This document shows, piece after piece, positions 12,767-25,162 of a DNA stretch of 64,000 bases; within the stretch, counting starts at the first letter, position 1, and each line of letters opens with the position of its first letter. The notes beneath the pieces were generated by a model, which ran no database searches, was not told the DNA's origin, and saw only the letters and a list, made by a program, of their open reading frames with translations. The translations under genes and the position numbers were made by a program. This DNA is from Chelydra serpentina (lineage: Eukaryota; Chordata; Testudines; Chelydridae), in assembly GCA_037349315.1 (NCBI GenBank), contig JBAIAC010000018.1:9424001-9488000 (forward strand), given 5' to 3'.

Positions 12767-13120
12767 CAGTGGTCCCCAACCTTTTTGTGGCCAAGAGCAC
12801 ATTCATGTTTTCAGAAGAGTGTGGCGGGCGCCAACAATTTTTCAATACTTATTTTGTATTTGTACATTAAATAATATGAAAACCATCATATTTAATATTA
12901 CATAATATATGAATCCATAAGATACAAAAGGTAATTTTACATGTAAAAGGTATTAATTAAATTATTCGACAATTATTCTTTCACCTTACCATGTGAATGT
13001 GCTCTTTTTTTATTTACCTTTGGGGGGGGGGGAGTAGTTCTGGGCAGTGGAGAGGGAAGCCGCAGCCCCCCGCCTGCCGGGGACAGAGAACACCGGCGCC
13101 TGCAGCCCCGGAGTTCTCTG
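12767..13120. mobile_element. hAT-like element fragment, left end present
   Basis: Starts CAGTGGTCCCCAACCTTTTTG, a typical hAT terminus, and continues through AT-rich then GC-rich sequence. The right terminus was not found before the second element begins at 13121. No transposase frame. Confidence 0.55.
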
Positions 13121-13205
13121 CAGTAGTGTAGCCAGGTCTTGAGCACAGGGGGAGCGGCGCTATAAAAAGGCGCCTCCCCCTCCCCCGTACTCACCCTGGG
13201 ATGCT
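13121..13205. mobile_element. Fragment of the CAGTRGCGTAGCCAGG hAT family
   Basis: Begins CAGTAGTGTAGCCAGG and continues GGGGGAGCGGCGCTATAAAAAGG-like text, collinear with the left end of the complete element at 62822-63461. The right half is missing. This is the third copy of the family in the window. Confidence 0.7.
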
Positions 13206-14055
13206 TTAAAAAGGTGCTGTGAGTGCCTTCAAATGTTAGCTGACTAATATAAGGCCCCAAACCAGTAAAGCATGAAAGTAACCCCTTTGACTTCAAATGG
13301 ACTATGCATGTGCTTAAATTTCAGCATGTCCCTGTGTACCGTGCCAAATTAGGGTATAAATGCCTAGTGAGAACTGTCTTCCACTCAAGTTTATGGAAGC
13401 ACCTTGCAGGGTCAGGCTGCATTTGCCTGGCCTGTGACAACAATGCTGTATTTAAAATAGATTTCCTGAATTTCATCTGCTGTCTTGTTGGCTGGAGGAA
13501 GGACTGAATGTTAGTCTCCTGCTACTGCATGGTAAGTGAGCATTGATTAGCACAAATTCCAAAATCTTTCTGAGCTAATGGGCTTTTGAAATTGGTGGAA
13601 CGTGGATTTATTTCAAATAGCACAAGGTAATCTTAGTATCAATTCTACATTCTGCTTTTTAAAACTGTTGAATTTAGGGCATAAACAAGAAGACAAATAT
13701 ATTATTAAGTCTACTGACTGATTTCTTGTACACAGAGCAGATGGTTTAAAAAGAGGTAAAAAAAAGTCAAAAGGGGAAAAAATAGAGAATTACCATCTTT
13801 TTATTTAACATCCCATTGGATTTTCACCCTGTTCAAGTCTAGACTATAAATATGTACAAAAAATTCAAAACTGTAATTATCTCCCCCAATTCTTTACATA
13901 TGTTACCACTGATTGTTTTGTCTGAATGCTAATTTCTAACAGAAGCCACTAGAATTAAAGTGGGTTTTGGAGATGCATCAGTAGGTTACATTACACTATT
14001 TTGGTAATAAAAACCACAGAGATGTGGAAATACTTCTACATTTTGCTGTTTCATC
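13206..14055. other. No gene seen
   Basis: About 850 bases of AT-rich sequence without a recognisable feature. Confidence 0.5.
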
Positions 14056-14506
14056 TTTGTAGTGAGGGGGCATTTGCCTTCCTCAGGGACTGATGGGGAG
14101 GAATCCTCGCCCAACCCCTGGTGGGCAGAGCCAGGACATCCACGCCCGCCCACCAGAAGCAGAGGGGCGGGACAGGAAGTATAAAAGGTGGGCCCTGCAG
14201 CTCTATTGGGCTGGAGCCACTGGAGGAGGCAGATGCCCCCGACGCTGGGGCTGTAGCCCAAAGAGGATCCCTCCAGTGCTGAGGACTTGCCAGAGCTGCT
14301 GGCCAACCAGGGTGCCAAGGAGCTGCTGGGACTGCCACTGACTGTCTACCTTGGGGAGACAGAGGACACTCACAGAACCGAGGTACCAAATGAAGGGGTT
14401 CTGAGAAGTAGCCCAGGAACACTAGACTATAGTCCAGTTGTGTTGTTGCCTGAATCTAGGCTAGTGTGTTTTGGCTGGATCCCCGCTGACCTAGTGGTGG
14501 AACCTG
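14056..14506 (+). mobile_element. Second copy of the TATA-containing LTR, truncated at 14506
   Basis: Collinear with 6036-6505, including the TATA box (TATAAAAG at 14180-14187). Similarity stops after GTGGTGGAACC at 14506, exactly where the ERV-type LTR starts with TGTGACACTG. The first copy continues past the same point (CAGTGGCAGAACCCTCC). The rest of this copy is not found on the far side of the ERV LTR. Confidence 0.65.
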
Positions 14507-15560
14507 TGACACTGCACCCCATATTCTTCATAGAGATATTATATGAATATGACATCATAATGTATCTTATGCAAGCTAGGTCATGTGAGATCATTACGTG
14601 AAAGGTTATGATTTACTGAATATGATTATCTTATTTGTATGCAGGTATCATTTTTGTATCTGAAGTTAGTAATATTGACTATATATCTGTATTACAAAAG
14701 TGTTTACACACGGGGATCTCCCACTAGGCAAAAGATTGTCAGGCTGGCTGGGAAGGACCCATTCAGGTTAAAGGGCCATTAGGAGAAAACAATAGGCTTG
14801 AGAAGTAGCTAATTTCCCACTGGGAAACCTTCCTGAGGATGCAGTAAGCCTCTGACTCATGGCTTTTATGACACTACCAGGTCACCTGCTACTGGACTCC
14901 ATCTTGGAATACTAGTGTTTTTTCGCTGACCGGGCGTGGGAACCAAGTTTTGAGACAAAGGGTTCCTGCCATATGCAAAAGCTATTTAAGGCAGGGGAGT
15001 AACATCATCGAGGTTCTTCACTGACTCTCTGCCCAAGGAACAAAGACTGAACTGGGGGAATGGCTGGACCCAGGCTAAAGGAATTTTTAGCCTGAGTCCA
15101 GCACTGGGGTTTCTGCGCAACTTGCCCCTTAAGAACTTGCAGCCAACTTGGATCATCATTTACAGTGAAGATTTGCTATTCACATCCAATCTCTTTAGTA
15201 TATTGTGCTTAGTTTGTGTGTTTTGTTTATTTGCCAAGTAATCTGCTTTGATCTGTTTGCTATCCCTTATAATCACTTAGATTCTATCTTTTGTAGTTAA
15301 TAAACTTGTTTTTGCTTTGTCTAAAACCGGTGTGTGTAGGAGTCATAACCTGGGGCAGAAACCCCATATTGAGAGAGGGGGTGAATTTCATGAGCTTATG
15401 CTGTACAGTTCCCTGTGCAGTGCAAGATGGTATAATTTTGGGTTTACACTCCAGAGGGGGGTGCATGCCTCAGCAGCTGGAAAGTTCCTTAGCTCATGAC
15501 AGGGGGTGTAAAGGTGGCTTTGAGACATATTGGTACTCCTCTGATCCTGGGTAACTGTGC
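14507..15560 (+). mobile_element. ERV-type LTR (solo), right edge approximate
   Basis: Begins TGTGACACTGCACCCC and has an LTR-like plan: an AT-rich U3, CTATTTAAGG at about 14983 as a possible TATA-like element, and a clear polyadenylation signal AATAAA at 15299-15304 followed by a GT-rich stretch (CGGTGTGTGTAGG, about 15328). No retroviral coding sequence is attached. I place the right end near 15560 because GC-rich U5-like text stops there, but no CA end with matching target duplication could be fixed. Confidence 0.55.
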
Positions 15561-16257
15561 CAGCCCCAGCCCTCAGTGCAAATTATAGCAGACTGAAGGC
15601 TGCTTTAACTTATGCAAGCTTCAAAAGACCCCAAGAAGGAAGCAAGGAACAACAGAACCCCAGACACACACTATCTTCACATCTACGCCCCTTATGCTGG
15701 CTTCCGGATAGGGAGCTGTCATGCCAGGATTTGACTCTATATTTACTTATTGATTTATAACATGAGACCTTCTATAGACCTCAGGGCACAGGTATAAAAT
15801 GAAATAAGCACCCATAATTATATGCAAATAAGAAGCTACTGTAGTTCTGGATCACTGTACCTTTAACTAACATTTTCCTTAGTGTCTAGATGCAGAAACG
15901 AGCGTGTTGTAAAATTATCATTTAAATCCTCTGATACTTCACATTTCACACAGCAAATACAGTCCCTTGACCCAAACAGTGTTCAAAAGCTTGAGTGGCA
16001 AGTAGCAAGAGGATCCCTATTCAGGGTTGCTTTATCACAGAGAGTCCCTGTATAAATCACAATATCACAGGAGTCACATAACCTGTGACATTTGGTGTCA
16101 GCTGTGAAAATATTCCATTTGGTTTGTGGTTTTGCATGAAAATGTTTTAAATCCATCTAGGCATAGGAAGGCTGGTGGTTTTTGCCTCCATCAGCACTAC
16201 AGAAATAGTCTGTAGGTAGACACTAGGTAGTCTGGAGGAAGGCTTTTCAGAGCCTGA
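15561..16257. other. No gene seen
   Basis: About 700 bases. Possibly contains remnants of the LTR element to the left; nothing definite. Confidence 0.4.
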
Positions 16258-16385
16258 CAGGGGCACTGGAACCATTTGTATAGTGGAGGTGCTGAGAGCC
16301 ATTGAACCAAACTGTAAACCCTGTATATGATGGAAACTACTTCAAGCCAGGGGGTGCGGTAGCACCCCTAATTCCAGCATCCATG
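16258..16385. repeat. hAT-type MITE, copy 1 (128 bp)
   Basis: Starts CAGGGGCACTGGAACC and ends ATTCCAGCATCCATG. It matches 17582-17719 along its length, including GAGAGCCATTGAACCAAACT and AAACCCTGTATAT. Flanking octamers GAGCCTGA and GAACCTCA agree at 6 of 8 positions, compatible with an aged 8-bp target duplication. Confidence 0.75.
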
Positions 16386-17581
16386 GAACCTCAATCATTG
16401 GAGCTTCTGGTGCTTTCTACATTTCTCAAAAGGATACTTTAAGTCCCATTCAGACACCAAAATAGACTATTATTTAGTGACATGGCCTATATTACAGATT
16501 GATCAGCTAGCCAAGGAAATGTATTTAGTTTCTTTCTGAGTACGCAATCAAAACACTAACTGACACCATGACATTCATTACTGTGAGGCCACTTTGAAAA
16601 CTTGAGTCAATTATTTTTTAAGACTGGATGGCTAATGTTAGGTTCCTGGGTGCACAAGTGGTGCCTGGCTGCTCACCACTTTTGAAAACCAATCTGCATA
16701 TTTAGGCACCTAAGTGTGGATTTAGGAGCCAATATTTGTCTCTTTGTATGCATCTCTTGACTGGAATGGATTTAATATGCCATTTTTTCTTCAAAGTACA
16801 TTTTTATTTAATTTGTTCGTTTAATGCCCAACTGCATAGGAGAGCAAAGATAAAAAGAAAAATAATGAGAACAATCTGACTGCCCTCCTAAAGGGAAGGA
16901 TGGTTTTCAAATAAATCTGAATCCATTGTAGAGGGAGAACATGTTGCTTGCAGTAGCTGTGGATCAGCTCCCACCTTTTCCTGGTCCCACTCCCCACTCG
17001 TGCTCTGATGACTATTTGAATATTTTGCAGAGGGTAAAGTGACAGATACGTTTGGCAGGAGCGAGCATCTGGTATAGTTCCCTTTCCTCTCTGTTTTCTT
17101 CTTTCCACACTACACTGTGAGGGGGAGCATATAGGCCTTTAAAAAGTAGGAGTGCGCTGCCTTGATATGATTTAAAGACTGAGCATGCAATTGCTATTTT
17201 TGATTGTGTTAACCCAGGCGTAATTATGTAATTATCCACAAAAATTTAGTCAGAGCTTTGCATATCTAAATCATTAACTTTAACAATTGACAGGCTGCTT
17301 TGATTAGTATTTTCACAGTGTAGCATAGCATACATTTGTCAGCTTTCCTATGATTAGTTATAATTTGGAATTTGTTTATGCAAAAATGTTTTTATTGCTT
17401 GTTTGGGGGGGCGGGAGGCAAAGGAGGGCAGAGAAGACATTTTTATCCTGTCAGTATAATTCTGTAAAACTTGTTAATAAGGCTATCACTATATTTTTGC
17501 TATATTATGATATTTTATTGCACTGATGTTGTAGCTGTTGAATTATGTTTTGAAATATATGTTAAGGCTGACCTGAACTCC

Positions 17582-17719
17582 CAGGGGCGCTGGAACAATT
17601 TGTACAGTGGGGGATGCTGAGAGCCATTGAACCAAACTGTAAACCCTGTATATAATGGAAACCACGTCAAGCCAGGGAGTGCGGCAGCACCCCCAGTGTC
17701 CCTACTTCCAGCACCTATG
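17582..17719. repeat. hAT-type MITE, copy 2 (138 bp)
   Basis: Starts CAGGGGCGCTGGAA; the inverted right end reads CATAGGTGCTGGAA. Flanks TGAACTCC (17574-17581) and AGAACTCC (17720-17727) agree at 7 of 8 positions, as expected for a hAT target duplication. Non-coding; see copy 1. Confidence 0.82.
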
Positions 17720-17727
17720 AGAACTCC

Positions 17728-20203
17728 AAAAACCCTTTTGTGCAGAGTATCTTTGATTTTTAGCTCAAAATCTAAGTAAAGTGCCAAGGTGTTTCTGAAA
17801 TTAACAATCTATTTAATGTTGTTGTTTTAAAATAACCAGTATGACATATTGTGTAATCAGTGTAAAAATGTCACAATACGGTCTAAATGCCAAATACAAT
17901 CATGGCTAGAGCCGGTTGAAAATATCCTAATGGAAGGCTTTTTCATCAGAAAAGACGGCTTCATCAAAAACTGTTTTGATCTCACTAGAACTAAATGTTA
18001 CTATTTTTTGTTTTGAAGTGACTTTTTGTTTAGAGACTTATTTTTTTAAAAGGCAACATCAAAATTATTTTTTGGTTAGTTTTGTGGAAAAATAAAAGTT
18101 GTTCAGATTCAGAACAAAAACGTCACAGAATTTCCTGTGGAGTGGAAATTCTGGTTCCTGCACAGTTTTATAATGCCCACTTAGCCTTTCCATTCAACAT
18201 TGTAACTGGCATCATAATTTAAGACGAAGGTTATTCAGCTAAGCAATAATGAAGGATGCCATTCTTCACCTGATAGTACAGTTCCTGCTGTAAGTTCTCG
18301 GAGAAGATCGGAAAGGAACACTGTGCATTCCTCAGATAGTAAACCTATATTTTGCTGAAATTTGTTAACGCAAGATGACTTTAAAGTGCTGCTACCAGGT
18401 GGGCATGTTAGCCTGGTGATTCTATAAACATGCAATGTGCCTATCAGGAGGGAACTGAAAGGCAGGGGGTCACTGCAGCATTTCTCCTTAATAGGTAGCT
18501 TGGGAAGACAAATCCCCCCTGGATAAAATGCATGGCGCAATACAAATCGTTCCTGGTGTCTGTCATCAAATCCCGTCTTCCTGACCTGTTTAGAGTCACA
18601 CTCTTCCACCAGCAGCTGGTAGGTAACACATTCACATTGCTTCCATTATGGTTGATGCCAGTTCAGGTGACACACATTTTTGCTGGGCTTTAGTAGCAGC
18701 TTGTTGAGACTCCAGTAACTTTAAAGTCTTCTAGCAGCACGGACTGGCCTTTGTTCATTCATGTTTTGTCAGACTTATGATTAACAAGCAGCTGGGCTTT
18801 ATGTAAAAATCCAGCAGCCCTTACTCACCTGAGTAGCTCATTAACATTAATTAAACTACTTAGGAGAATAAGGGAAGAATGCTCAGGCTTAGCAAGTAAT
18901 AATGGGTTAGGATATAGGACTTCCCAAGCCCTGCGGTGACTGCAGTTACAACTTTCCCACTTATTACTGCCTCCTCAGGTGCTCTGGTATCACAGTATAA
19001 ATGTTAGGCTGGACAGACCCCATAGACATCTAATAATCTTGCCTAGTTAGGTTTCAGTCTTCTCCTCAAGAAGGGTAGTTCTGCCAATGGAATGAATATG
19101 ACAGACATGCCGGATCAGGAAAATCTTTTCATCATAACATGCAATTTTTAAAAATCTGTGAACAGTGCTCCCGTTAACAGACCATTTGGGTGGTGTTAGT
19201 TTGGAAGCACACCCTACAGCATTCAGCTGCTTGTGCTCAGAGACCTGATGCTCGGTTCCAAACCTCACTTCCAATGTTTAGCTGACGGCTGGTATATTCA
19301 GCACACCAGCTCTCAGAAGGTTGGCTCGCTGCTTGGAATTCACAGGGAACAATCTCGTCTCTCTTTGTAGAAATTTTGGCTGCATGACTGAGTACATCAA
19401 AATCAGGGAAACCAGAAGAAAAGAATGATCTGTTACCTGAGTTTCTCTCACCATTTAAAATCCAGTGAAAGAGCTTTGTAGTGCTAGCTGCTGGCAACTT
19501 CTCTCTCCAGAGCATATCATCAGTCCCAAGCTTTCAGCCTTTTATTCTTTTAATTTTAATTGGTAGCACCTGCCTGGAAACCAGTTGGGAATTGAATTAC
19601 CTGTATGTTCCCGTTGCTCCAGAGCAATTGCCTGTGTATTCCTCCTGCCTCAGAGCAGTTGCCAACCTGTTCATCCTGCTTTCTGGTAAGTACTAGTAAA
19701 TGTGTGTGCTGGTGTGTAAAACTTAACGGTATATGGTTATGTCAGGAAAGAGAACAGTGCAAAATACACCCTATACTGTTATTTCCCGTTAGTAGTACAT
19801 ATATACAAAAAGCCCCTCATCTTCATCTCCAGCCAAAGAACGCTGAGAGCAACTCAAAACAGGTGTGTGCAAAGGTGATCCAACATTAGAGCCCCATGGA
19901 TTTGGACCAACATGCAAATGGCCTCAAGGGATGCTCCAGCCATTTTCCTTTTCCTAGGCCAGGGGGAAAGTTTTTGGTATTTGTGGGTTTTGTTTAAGTT
20001 TTATACTGTACAAATGATCATTCTGGGCTGGACTGTAACTTTACAATCAGCCCAGAGGAAGGGGAAATGCATATCTGCATAGCCCCAGGAGCAGACCACA
20101 GTGAATTGTGACTCCAAGTCACAAAACCTCCTTCCTTACTCTGGTTGGGGAATTAGTATGTCATCTCTTTTTATGGAGCAGCTTGCTCCCCAGCATGCTA
20201 AAC
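17728..20203. other. No gene seen; about 2.5 kb
   Basis: A stretch at 17909-18168 is rich in words such as GGAAATTCTGG, AAAATTATTTTTTGG and CATCAAAA, and resembles 31790-32220. Both may be one old unclassified repeat. The minus-strand open frames at 18235-18635 and 19047-19515 carry no domain I recognise. Confidence 0.5.
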
Positions 20204-21258
20204 TAGGGAAATACAACCTAGATGGAGATACTATAAGGTGGATGCATAACTGGTTGGAAAATCGTTCCCAGAGAGTAGTTATCAGTGGTTCACAGTCATG
20301 CTGGAAGGGCATAATGAGTGGGGTCCCGCAGGGATCGGTTCTGGGTCCAGTTCTGTTAAATATCTTCATCACTGATTTAGATAATGGCCTAGAGAGTACA
20401 CTCATAAAGTTTGCAGACGATACCAAGCTGGGAAGGGTTTCAAGTGCTTTGGCAGATAGGATTAAAATTCAAAATGATCTGGACAAACTGGAGAAATGGT
20501 CTGAAGTAAACAGGATGAAATCAAATAAGAACAAATGCACTTAAGAAGGAACAATCAGTTGCACACATACAAAATGAGAAGGAGTACTGCGGAGAGGGAT
20601 CTGGGGGTCATAGTGGATCACAAGTTAAATATGAGTCAACTATGTAACGCTGTTGCAAAAAAAGCAAACATAATTCTGGGATGTATTAGCAGGAGTATTG
20701 TAAGCAAGACACAAGAAGTAATTCTTCCGCTCTACTCTGCACTGATTAGGCCTCAACTGGAGTATTGTGTCCAGTTCTGGGCACCCCATTTCAGGAAAGA
20801 TGTGGCGAAAGTCCAGAGAAGAGCAACAAAAATTAGTAAAGATCTAGAAAACATGACCTATGAGGAAAGATTGAAAAAAAAATTGGGTTTGTTTAGTCTG
20901 GAAAAGAGAAAACTGAGAGGGGACATAACAGTTTTCAAGTACATAAAAGGTTGTTACAAGGAAGAGAGAGAAAAATTGTTGTTCTTAACCTCTGAGGATC
21001 GGACAAGAAGCAATGGGCTTAAATTGCAGCAAGGGCGGTTTAGGTTGGACATTAGGAGAAAATTCCTAACTGTCAGGGTGGTTAAGCACTGGAATAAATT
21101 GCCTAAGGAGATTGTGGAATCTCCATTGTTGGGGATTTTTAAGATCAGGTTGGACAAACACCTGTCAGGGATGGTCTAGATAATACTTAGTCCTGCCTTG
21201 AATGCAGGGGACTGGACTAGATGACCTCTTGAGGTCCCTTCCAGTTTTATGATTCTAT
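20204..21258 (+). mobile_element. CR1 LINE, 5'-truncated, 3' end intact
   Basis: Encodes the second half of a CR1 reverse transcriptase and ends with the CR1 3' signature: TGGACTAGATGACCTCTTGA, GGTCCCTTCCAG and ATTCTATG at 21251-21258. 5' truncation is usual for LINEs because target-primed reverse transcription often stops early. No target duplication was identified. The 3' tail is nearly the same as the tail of the SINE at 43771-43950. Confidence 0.93.
20205..21179 (+). pseudogene. CR1 ORF2 reverse transcriptase, C-terminal part, frameshifted
   Basis: The first frame (to 20543) carries RT motif B as SGVPQGSVLGP and the catalytic motif C as KFADDTKL (FADD). It ends at a stop after NKNKC. Translation resumes in another frame at about 20535 with [35 protein letters not shown] and WNKLPKEIV, the usual CR1 thumb and C-terminal blocks, to a stop at 21179. 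A single frameshift near 20540 breaks the protein. The family function is reverse transcription primed at a nicked target. This copy lacks the endonuclease domain and cannot act alone. Confidence 0.92.
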
Positions 21259-22340
21259 GCACCAGGCCAGGGCTCTTCCCACTCCAATTGCTCATGGCAG
21301 GGGGAGTATTAAGCAAGTAGTCCCCGCTCTCTTCCCTATGTCTGAAATAGAATCTGAGCAGGGGAGTGAAGGGTGGAAAGGGTTGGGGCAGAGAGGTCTT
21401 ACTCCATTGTCCTATCCCTCCGCAAGCCTAAGTAAGGGCGGTGGCAATCTATCTGTCATTTTTAGCAATTTGCTGCAACTGTCAGTAATAATAATTTAAA
21501 ACTCTTAATATTTATTTTCCTTGCTGAGCGTTTTCTTTAACATGTCATAATAGACATTAAAATCCTACAAACCAATTTATCCCTGTTTAGCAGGCACAGT
21601 CTCTCTGGTTTAAAGCAAAATACTTATCACTTTCCTACTCTCATCCTCCAGAAAGTTCACCTACTTTAATGTATTTCAGTGGAGATAAGATACATACGTA
21701 GGTACCTCCTTGAGTGCCCTCATATATACAATAGCTTTCAAATGTTGACCGGTATATTCAAAAACCTGCAGAAATACTATTCTATTACAGCCCTGCCGCT
21801 CCCATTGCCATCAAGAGAGGGTGCCTGGATAGATGTGAGGAGATAATTTGCCCTAGTATTTTCTCTAAAGGGTCTTTTGCCTATTAGGGTCTGGAGCTAC
21901 AATGTGTGTGTAAACGACAGTGAGATCAGTGAGCAGCAATTGGAATTTCCCAAACAGGCGAGTGATTTACCTTTATAATTCCAGAAAGACACAGGCTGGG
22001 GAGCTCTTCTCAGTATTAAGTACTGAATAGATATGTCCTTTAGAAGTATGTTTGTTTATTTTTCTTAACTGGCAAGGAGAAAATAAAAAGGGAATTTCCC
22101 TTGCCCCCCTCTCTCTCAGTACTATCCTGTTGAGTCTAGTGATCTCTCCAGCTAAACTGCTATGAGAGGAAGTAGCGTCAGTAGCCATGTTACAAAGAGA
22201 AGCACTCAACCTTGAACCCTTTTCTCATCAGAACAGATGAAACTCTACCCCCAGCTTCTAGTGCCAAATGCACTTATGGGTCTAACAAACAGTCCTTTCT
22301 TTCCCGAACTGTTACAAGCTTCAAGGGGAAGGAATGGAAT
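21259..22340. other. No gene seen
   Basis: About 1.1 kb without a supported feature. Confidence 0.5.
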
Positions 22341-22364
22341 TCTCTCTCTCTCTCTCTCTCTCTC
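22341..22364. repeat. (TC)n microsatellite
   Basis: Twelve uninterrupted TC units. Confidence 0.95.
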
Positions 22365-22426
22365 ACAAGGTTCAGGAAAGCAGCAGCACTTTTTTTTTTT
22401 ATCATCTCTTGCCAGCAGAAAGAGTG

Positions 22427-22691
22427 AGGGCATGTCTACAAACGAAAGGTGTACCACACTAACTGTACTGGCGTAGTTAACATGGTACAGCCCCCCCCAC
22501 CCCAGTGTGGATGCAGTTATACCAGTATAAAAGGACCTATACTGGTCTAACTATTCTCATATGGGAAGGGAAATAATCTATACCAGTATCACTGCACTTA
22601 CCATAGGGGTTGTACCCATTGAACTATATCAGTAAAAGATCACGCCCTGAACAGATACCGTTATAAGAATTGTGTGTAGACCATACCTAAG
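22427..22691. repeat. MITE with GGGCATGTCTAC / GTAGACCATACC ends
   Basis: Left end GAGGGCATGTCTAC and right end GTAGACCATACCTAA are imperfect inverted repeats. The interior holds repeated ACCAGTATA words and a poly-C tract (22490-22498). Non-coding. Same terminal type as the repeat ending at 570. Confidence 0.65.
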
Positions 22692-23691
22692 TCTGGGTCA
22701 GATTCTCCCACTAATATTCATATTGAATAGTAACTTACTCCCCAAGCAGCCCTGTTGGTGTAAAAGGCACTGCTCGTTGAGTTATGCAATTCTCATTTTG
22801 AGTAAGAGCGGTAGACTGCACTCTTTCGCATTGACTTAGCATCGCTCTCCACAAGGTTGCGGCAGCTTCCTTTTGTGGGATAGTCCATGATGTTCAAATA
22901 TTCCTCGTGACAGTGCCTCTTATTTGTAACTAAAGATAATTTGACATCCTCTTCTCTGGTTGTAGCATCTAATTGCACAAAAGTTTCATCATATGCCTCT
23001 CACTAAAATCCACCTACTCTCATCTGAGGAGACATGTGCATTGAGGCTTCAACCAGCAGCTGAATCATAGGGTTTTAGTGGGAGATTTGCAGAGGTGCTT
23101 AAGTTATTTAGAAGCACAAATCTCGCTGAAAGTCCAATTGAATTGTGCTCCTAAATCCCGTAGGTGCAATTGAAAATCTCCCTTACAAACTTGGACTCCC
23201 AAATAACTTAGAAGCCCATGAAGGAGAAGTGACTTAGAACTTGGATGGGTGTGCATAGTCTAGAGGTGAGATTTTTAAAAGCACCCATTTTTGGCTTGAT
23301 TCCTATTGACTTCAGTGGGCGCAGAGTTAAGTGGGTGCTGAGCACTTCTGAAAATCTCATTGTAGATGTGAAGTCTACATTTGAATATGAACTATTTGTT
23401 AACTGTTTACAGTGCCTTTTGATTCCTGAGTATGAGTTACTTTAAAAGTTTTTCTAATTTTTTAATGAAATGAGAACTATTTCAGACTGTAATAGACCTA
23501 GCATCACAGTTGTCCGCTAAATCCATGAAATTACTAAGGTTTGTTTTCTTCATTTATTTACTATTATTTTTATTTATTATTTGTATTGTGATAAAACCTT
23601 AGAGCCCCCTTCATGCATAAGGCCTCATTGGGCCAGGAACTGTATGCATTCTGTTAAATTATTTGTATAATACATAGATATAGTTTCATAT
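22692..23691. other. No gene; old palindromic repeat at about 23085-23350
   Basis: The segment 23085-23350 contains AGGTGCTTAAGTTATTTAGAAG, GGTGCAATTGAAAATCTCC and TGAGATTTTTAAAAGCACCC. These words belong to the same diffuse palindromic repeat family seen at 49839-49935 and 59272-59460. No coding signal. Confidence 0.5.
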
Positions 23692-23714
23692 ATAATAATA
23701 ATAATAATAATAAT
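23692..23714. repeat. (TAA)n microsatellite
   Basis: Seven to eight ATA/TAA units in AT-rich surroundings. Confidence 0.9.
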
Positions 23715-23989
23715 CAGAATCTGAAGTTTCCCAATAATTATATTTTGGATCCTGAATAGATGTAATTATGCAGCAGCTTTCGCGCAGGAAGATATTTCTG
23801 TAGATGGAGGTTTCCTTTCACTTCCCTAATTGATTATGTAGCATAAGGATTGTTCCTACTTTAATGTCTTGGAACGCAGCTCTTAGAACATTGGTGCGCC
23901 CTTTGCTATGATTTGGCAGGATGTGACTGAGCACTGTATAATACAAAAACATAAGCTTTTGGGAACGTACTGTAATTTCCTATTGGTTT

Positions 23990-24078
23990 ATACAGTACCT
24001 AGCACACTGGGATCTGACTTTGACCTCTGGGAGCTACTGCAATAGAAGTATTAAATAACAACAATAATAATAATAGAA
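23990..24078 (+). repeat. Old amniote repeat tail
   Basis: TACAGTACCTAGCACACTGGGATC and a terminal AATAATAATAATA stretch resemble the tail of the old repeat at 49165-49424 and of CORE-type SINEs. Short and decayed. Confidence 0.45.
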
Positions 24079-24840
24079 AATAGTTGTCCAGGTACTGATT
24101 TCATTTACCTTGGTATAAATAAATACAGAATATAGCTCCATGTTTCAAACTTGGTTCCTTGGTACAACAAATAGCCATATGAAAACTACAAGCTAGCAAT
24201 CAAACAGCTTTCCTTTGTCCCTATCAAAAGTATAATAGTAAAACCCAGGTTAAATTAGTGAAAATGGGTTTCTAGGGAAGAGGAATACAATATTTTAATA
24301 TATGCTAATTAAAGAATACTATTAAAAAGGCATTTTAAACTATGAATATAAATATTAATGACATGAAAATGCCTAATTATTGTGCATCTAATGCAAATAG
24401 TGAACCCTTTAAATCATTGGAATAAAATTTACGGTGCATACAGATATATATTGTGACTTCAGATTAGGACTATGCAAAATATCTACAGTAAAACTTGAAC
24501 ATTTAAGTTTTTTTATATTTCAGTGTGGTTTGGCAAAAATAGTCACATTCCACAAATACCCTGCAAAATGTCCTTTTTTCCGCTCAAAAACTAGTTGGTT
24601 TTTATAGTAAAATTATCTACAATTTCAAAAATGTTGAGATTAATATATTGGATGTTTTTCATGTGAAAACTTCCATTTTGTGCGCCCCCCCCCCCCCCCC
24701 CAAAAAGTCACCAGAAATTTTGGGAATGCAAAGTGACCTGGAATGAAATTGAAGAATTTTTTGTGTGAAACTTTGTGGAAAGAATGTTCACTGTGGGTGA
24801 AATTCACCCCTGTGCAGAAAGCCAGCACAAGGAGTTCTGT
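24079..24840. other. No gene; poly-C run at 24685-24701
   Basis: AT-rich sequence. A homopolymer of 17 C at 24685-24701 is the only distinct feature. Confidence 0.5.
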
Positions 24841-24976
24841 TGAAAAAATAGTATGTGCTCTTGTAGTTAAAGACTGCGTCAGAATGCACATGCACGGGGT
24901 TAGGGTGTTACAGGCCACCTCAATCTGGCATATCCTAACTTTTGAGTGCTTGACTTTGCCACCTTAATGTTCTTTT
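24841..24976 (+). repeat. Interspersed repeat, copy 2 of the family at 3232
   Basis: Collinear with 3232-3375 (AGTATGTG, GTTAAAGACT, AATGCACATGCA, CCTAACTTTTGAGTGCTTGACTTTGC split across the copies). Better preserved in its first half than copy 1. Confidence 0.6.
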
Positions 24977-25162
24977 AATGTAGTTTTTTTTATGTAATTA
25001 TAAATATAGGGCCAGTTCCTTGACACCAGCTCATATAACAAATAGAGATTTCTCTTCTATGGATGTCAAGTATCAGGGGGTAGCCATGTTAGTCTGTATC
25101 CACAAAAACAACAAGGAGTCCGATGGCACCTTAAAGACTAACAGATTTATTTGGGCATAAGC

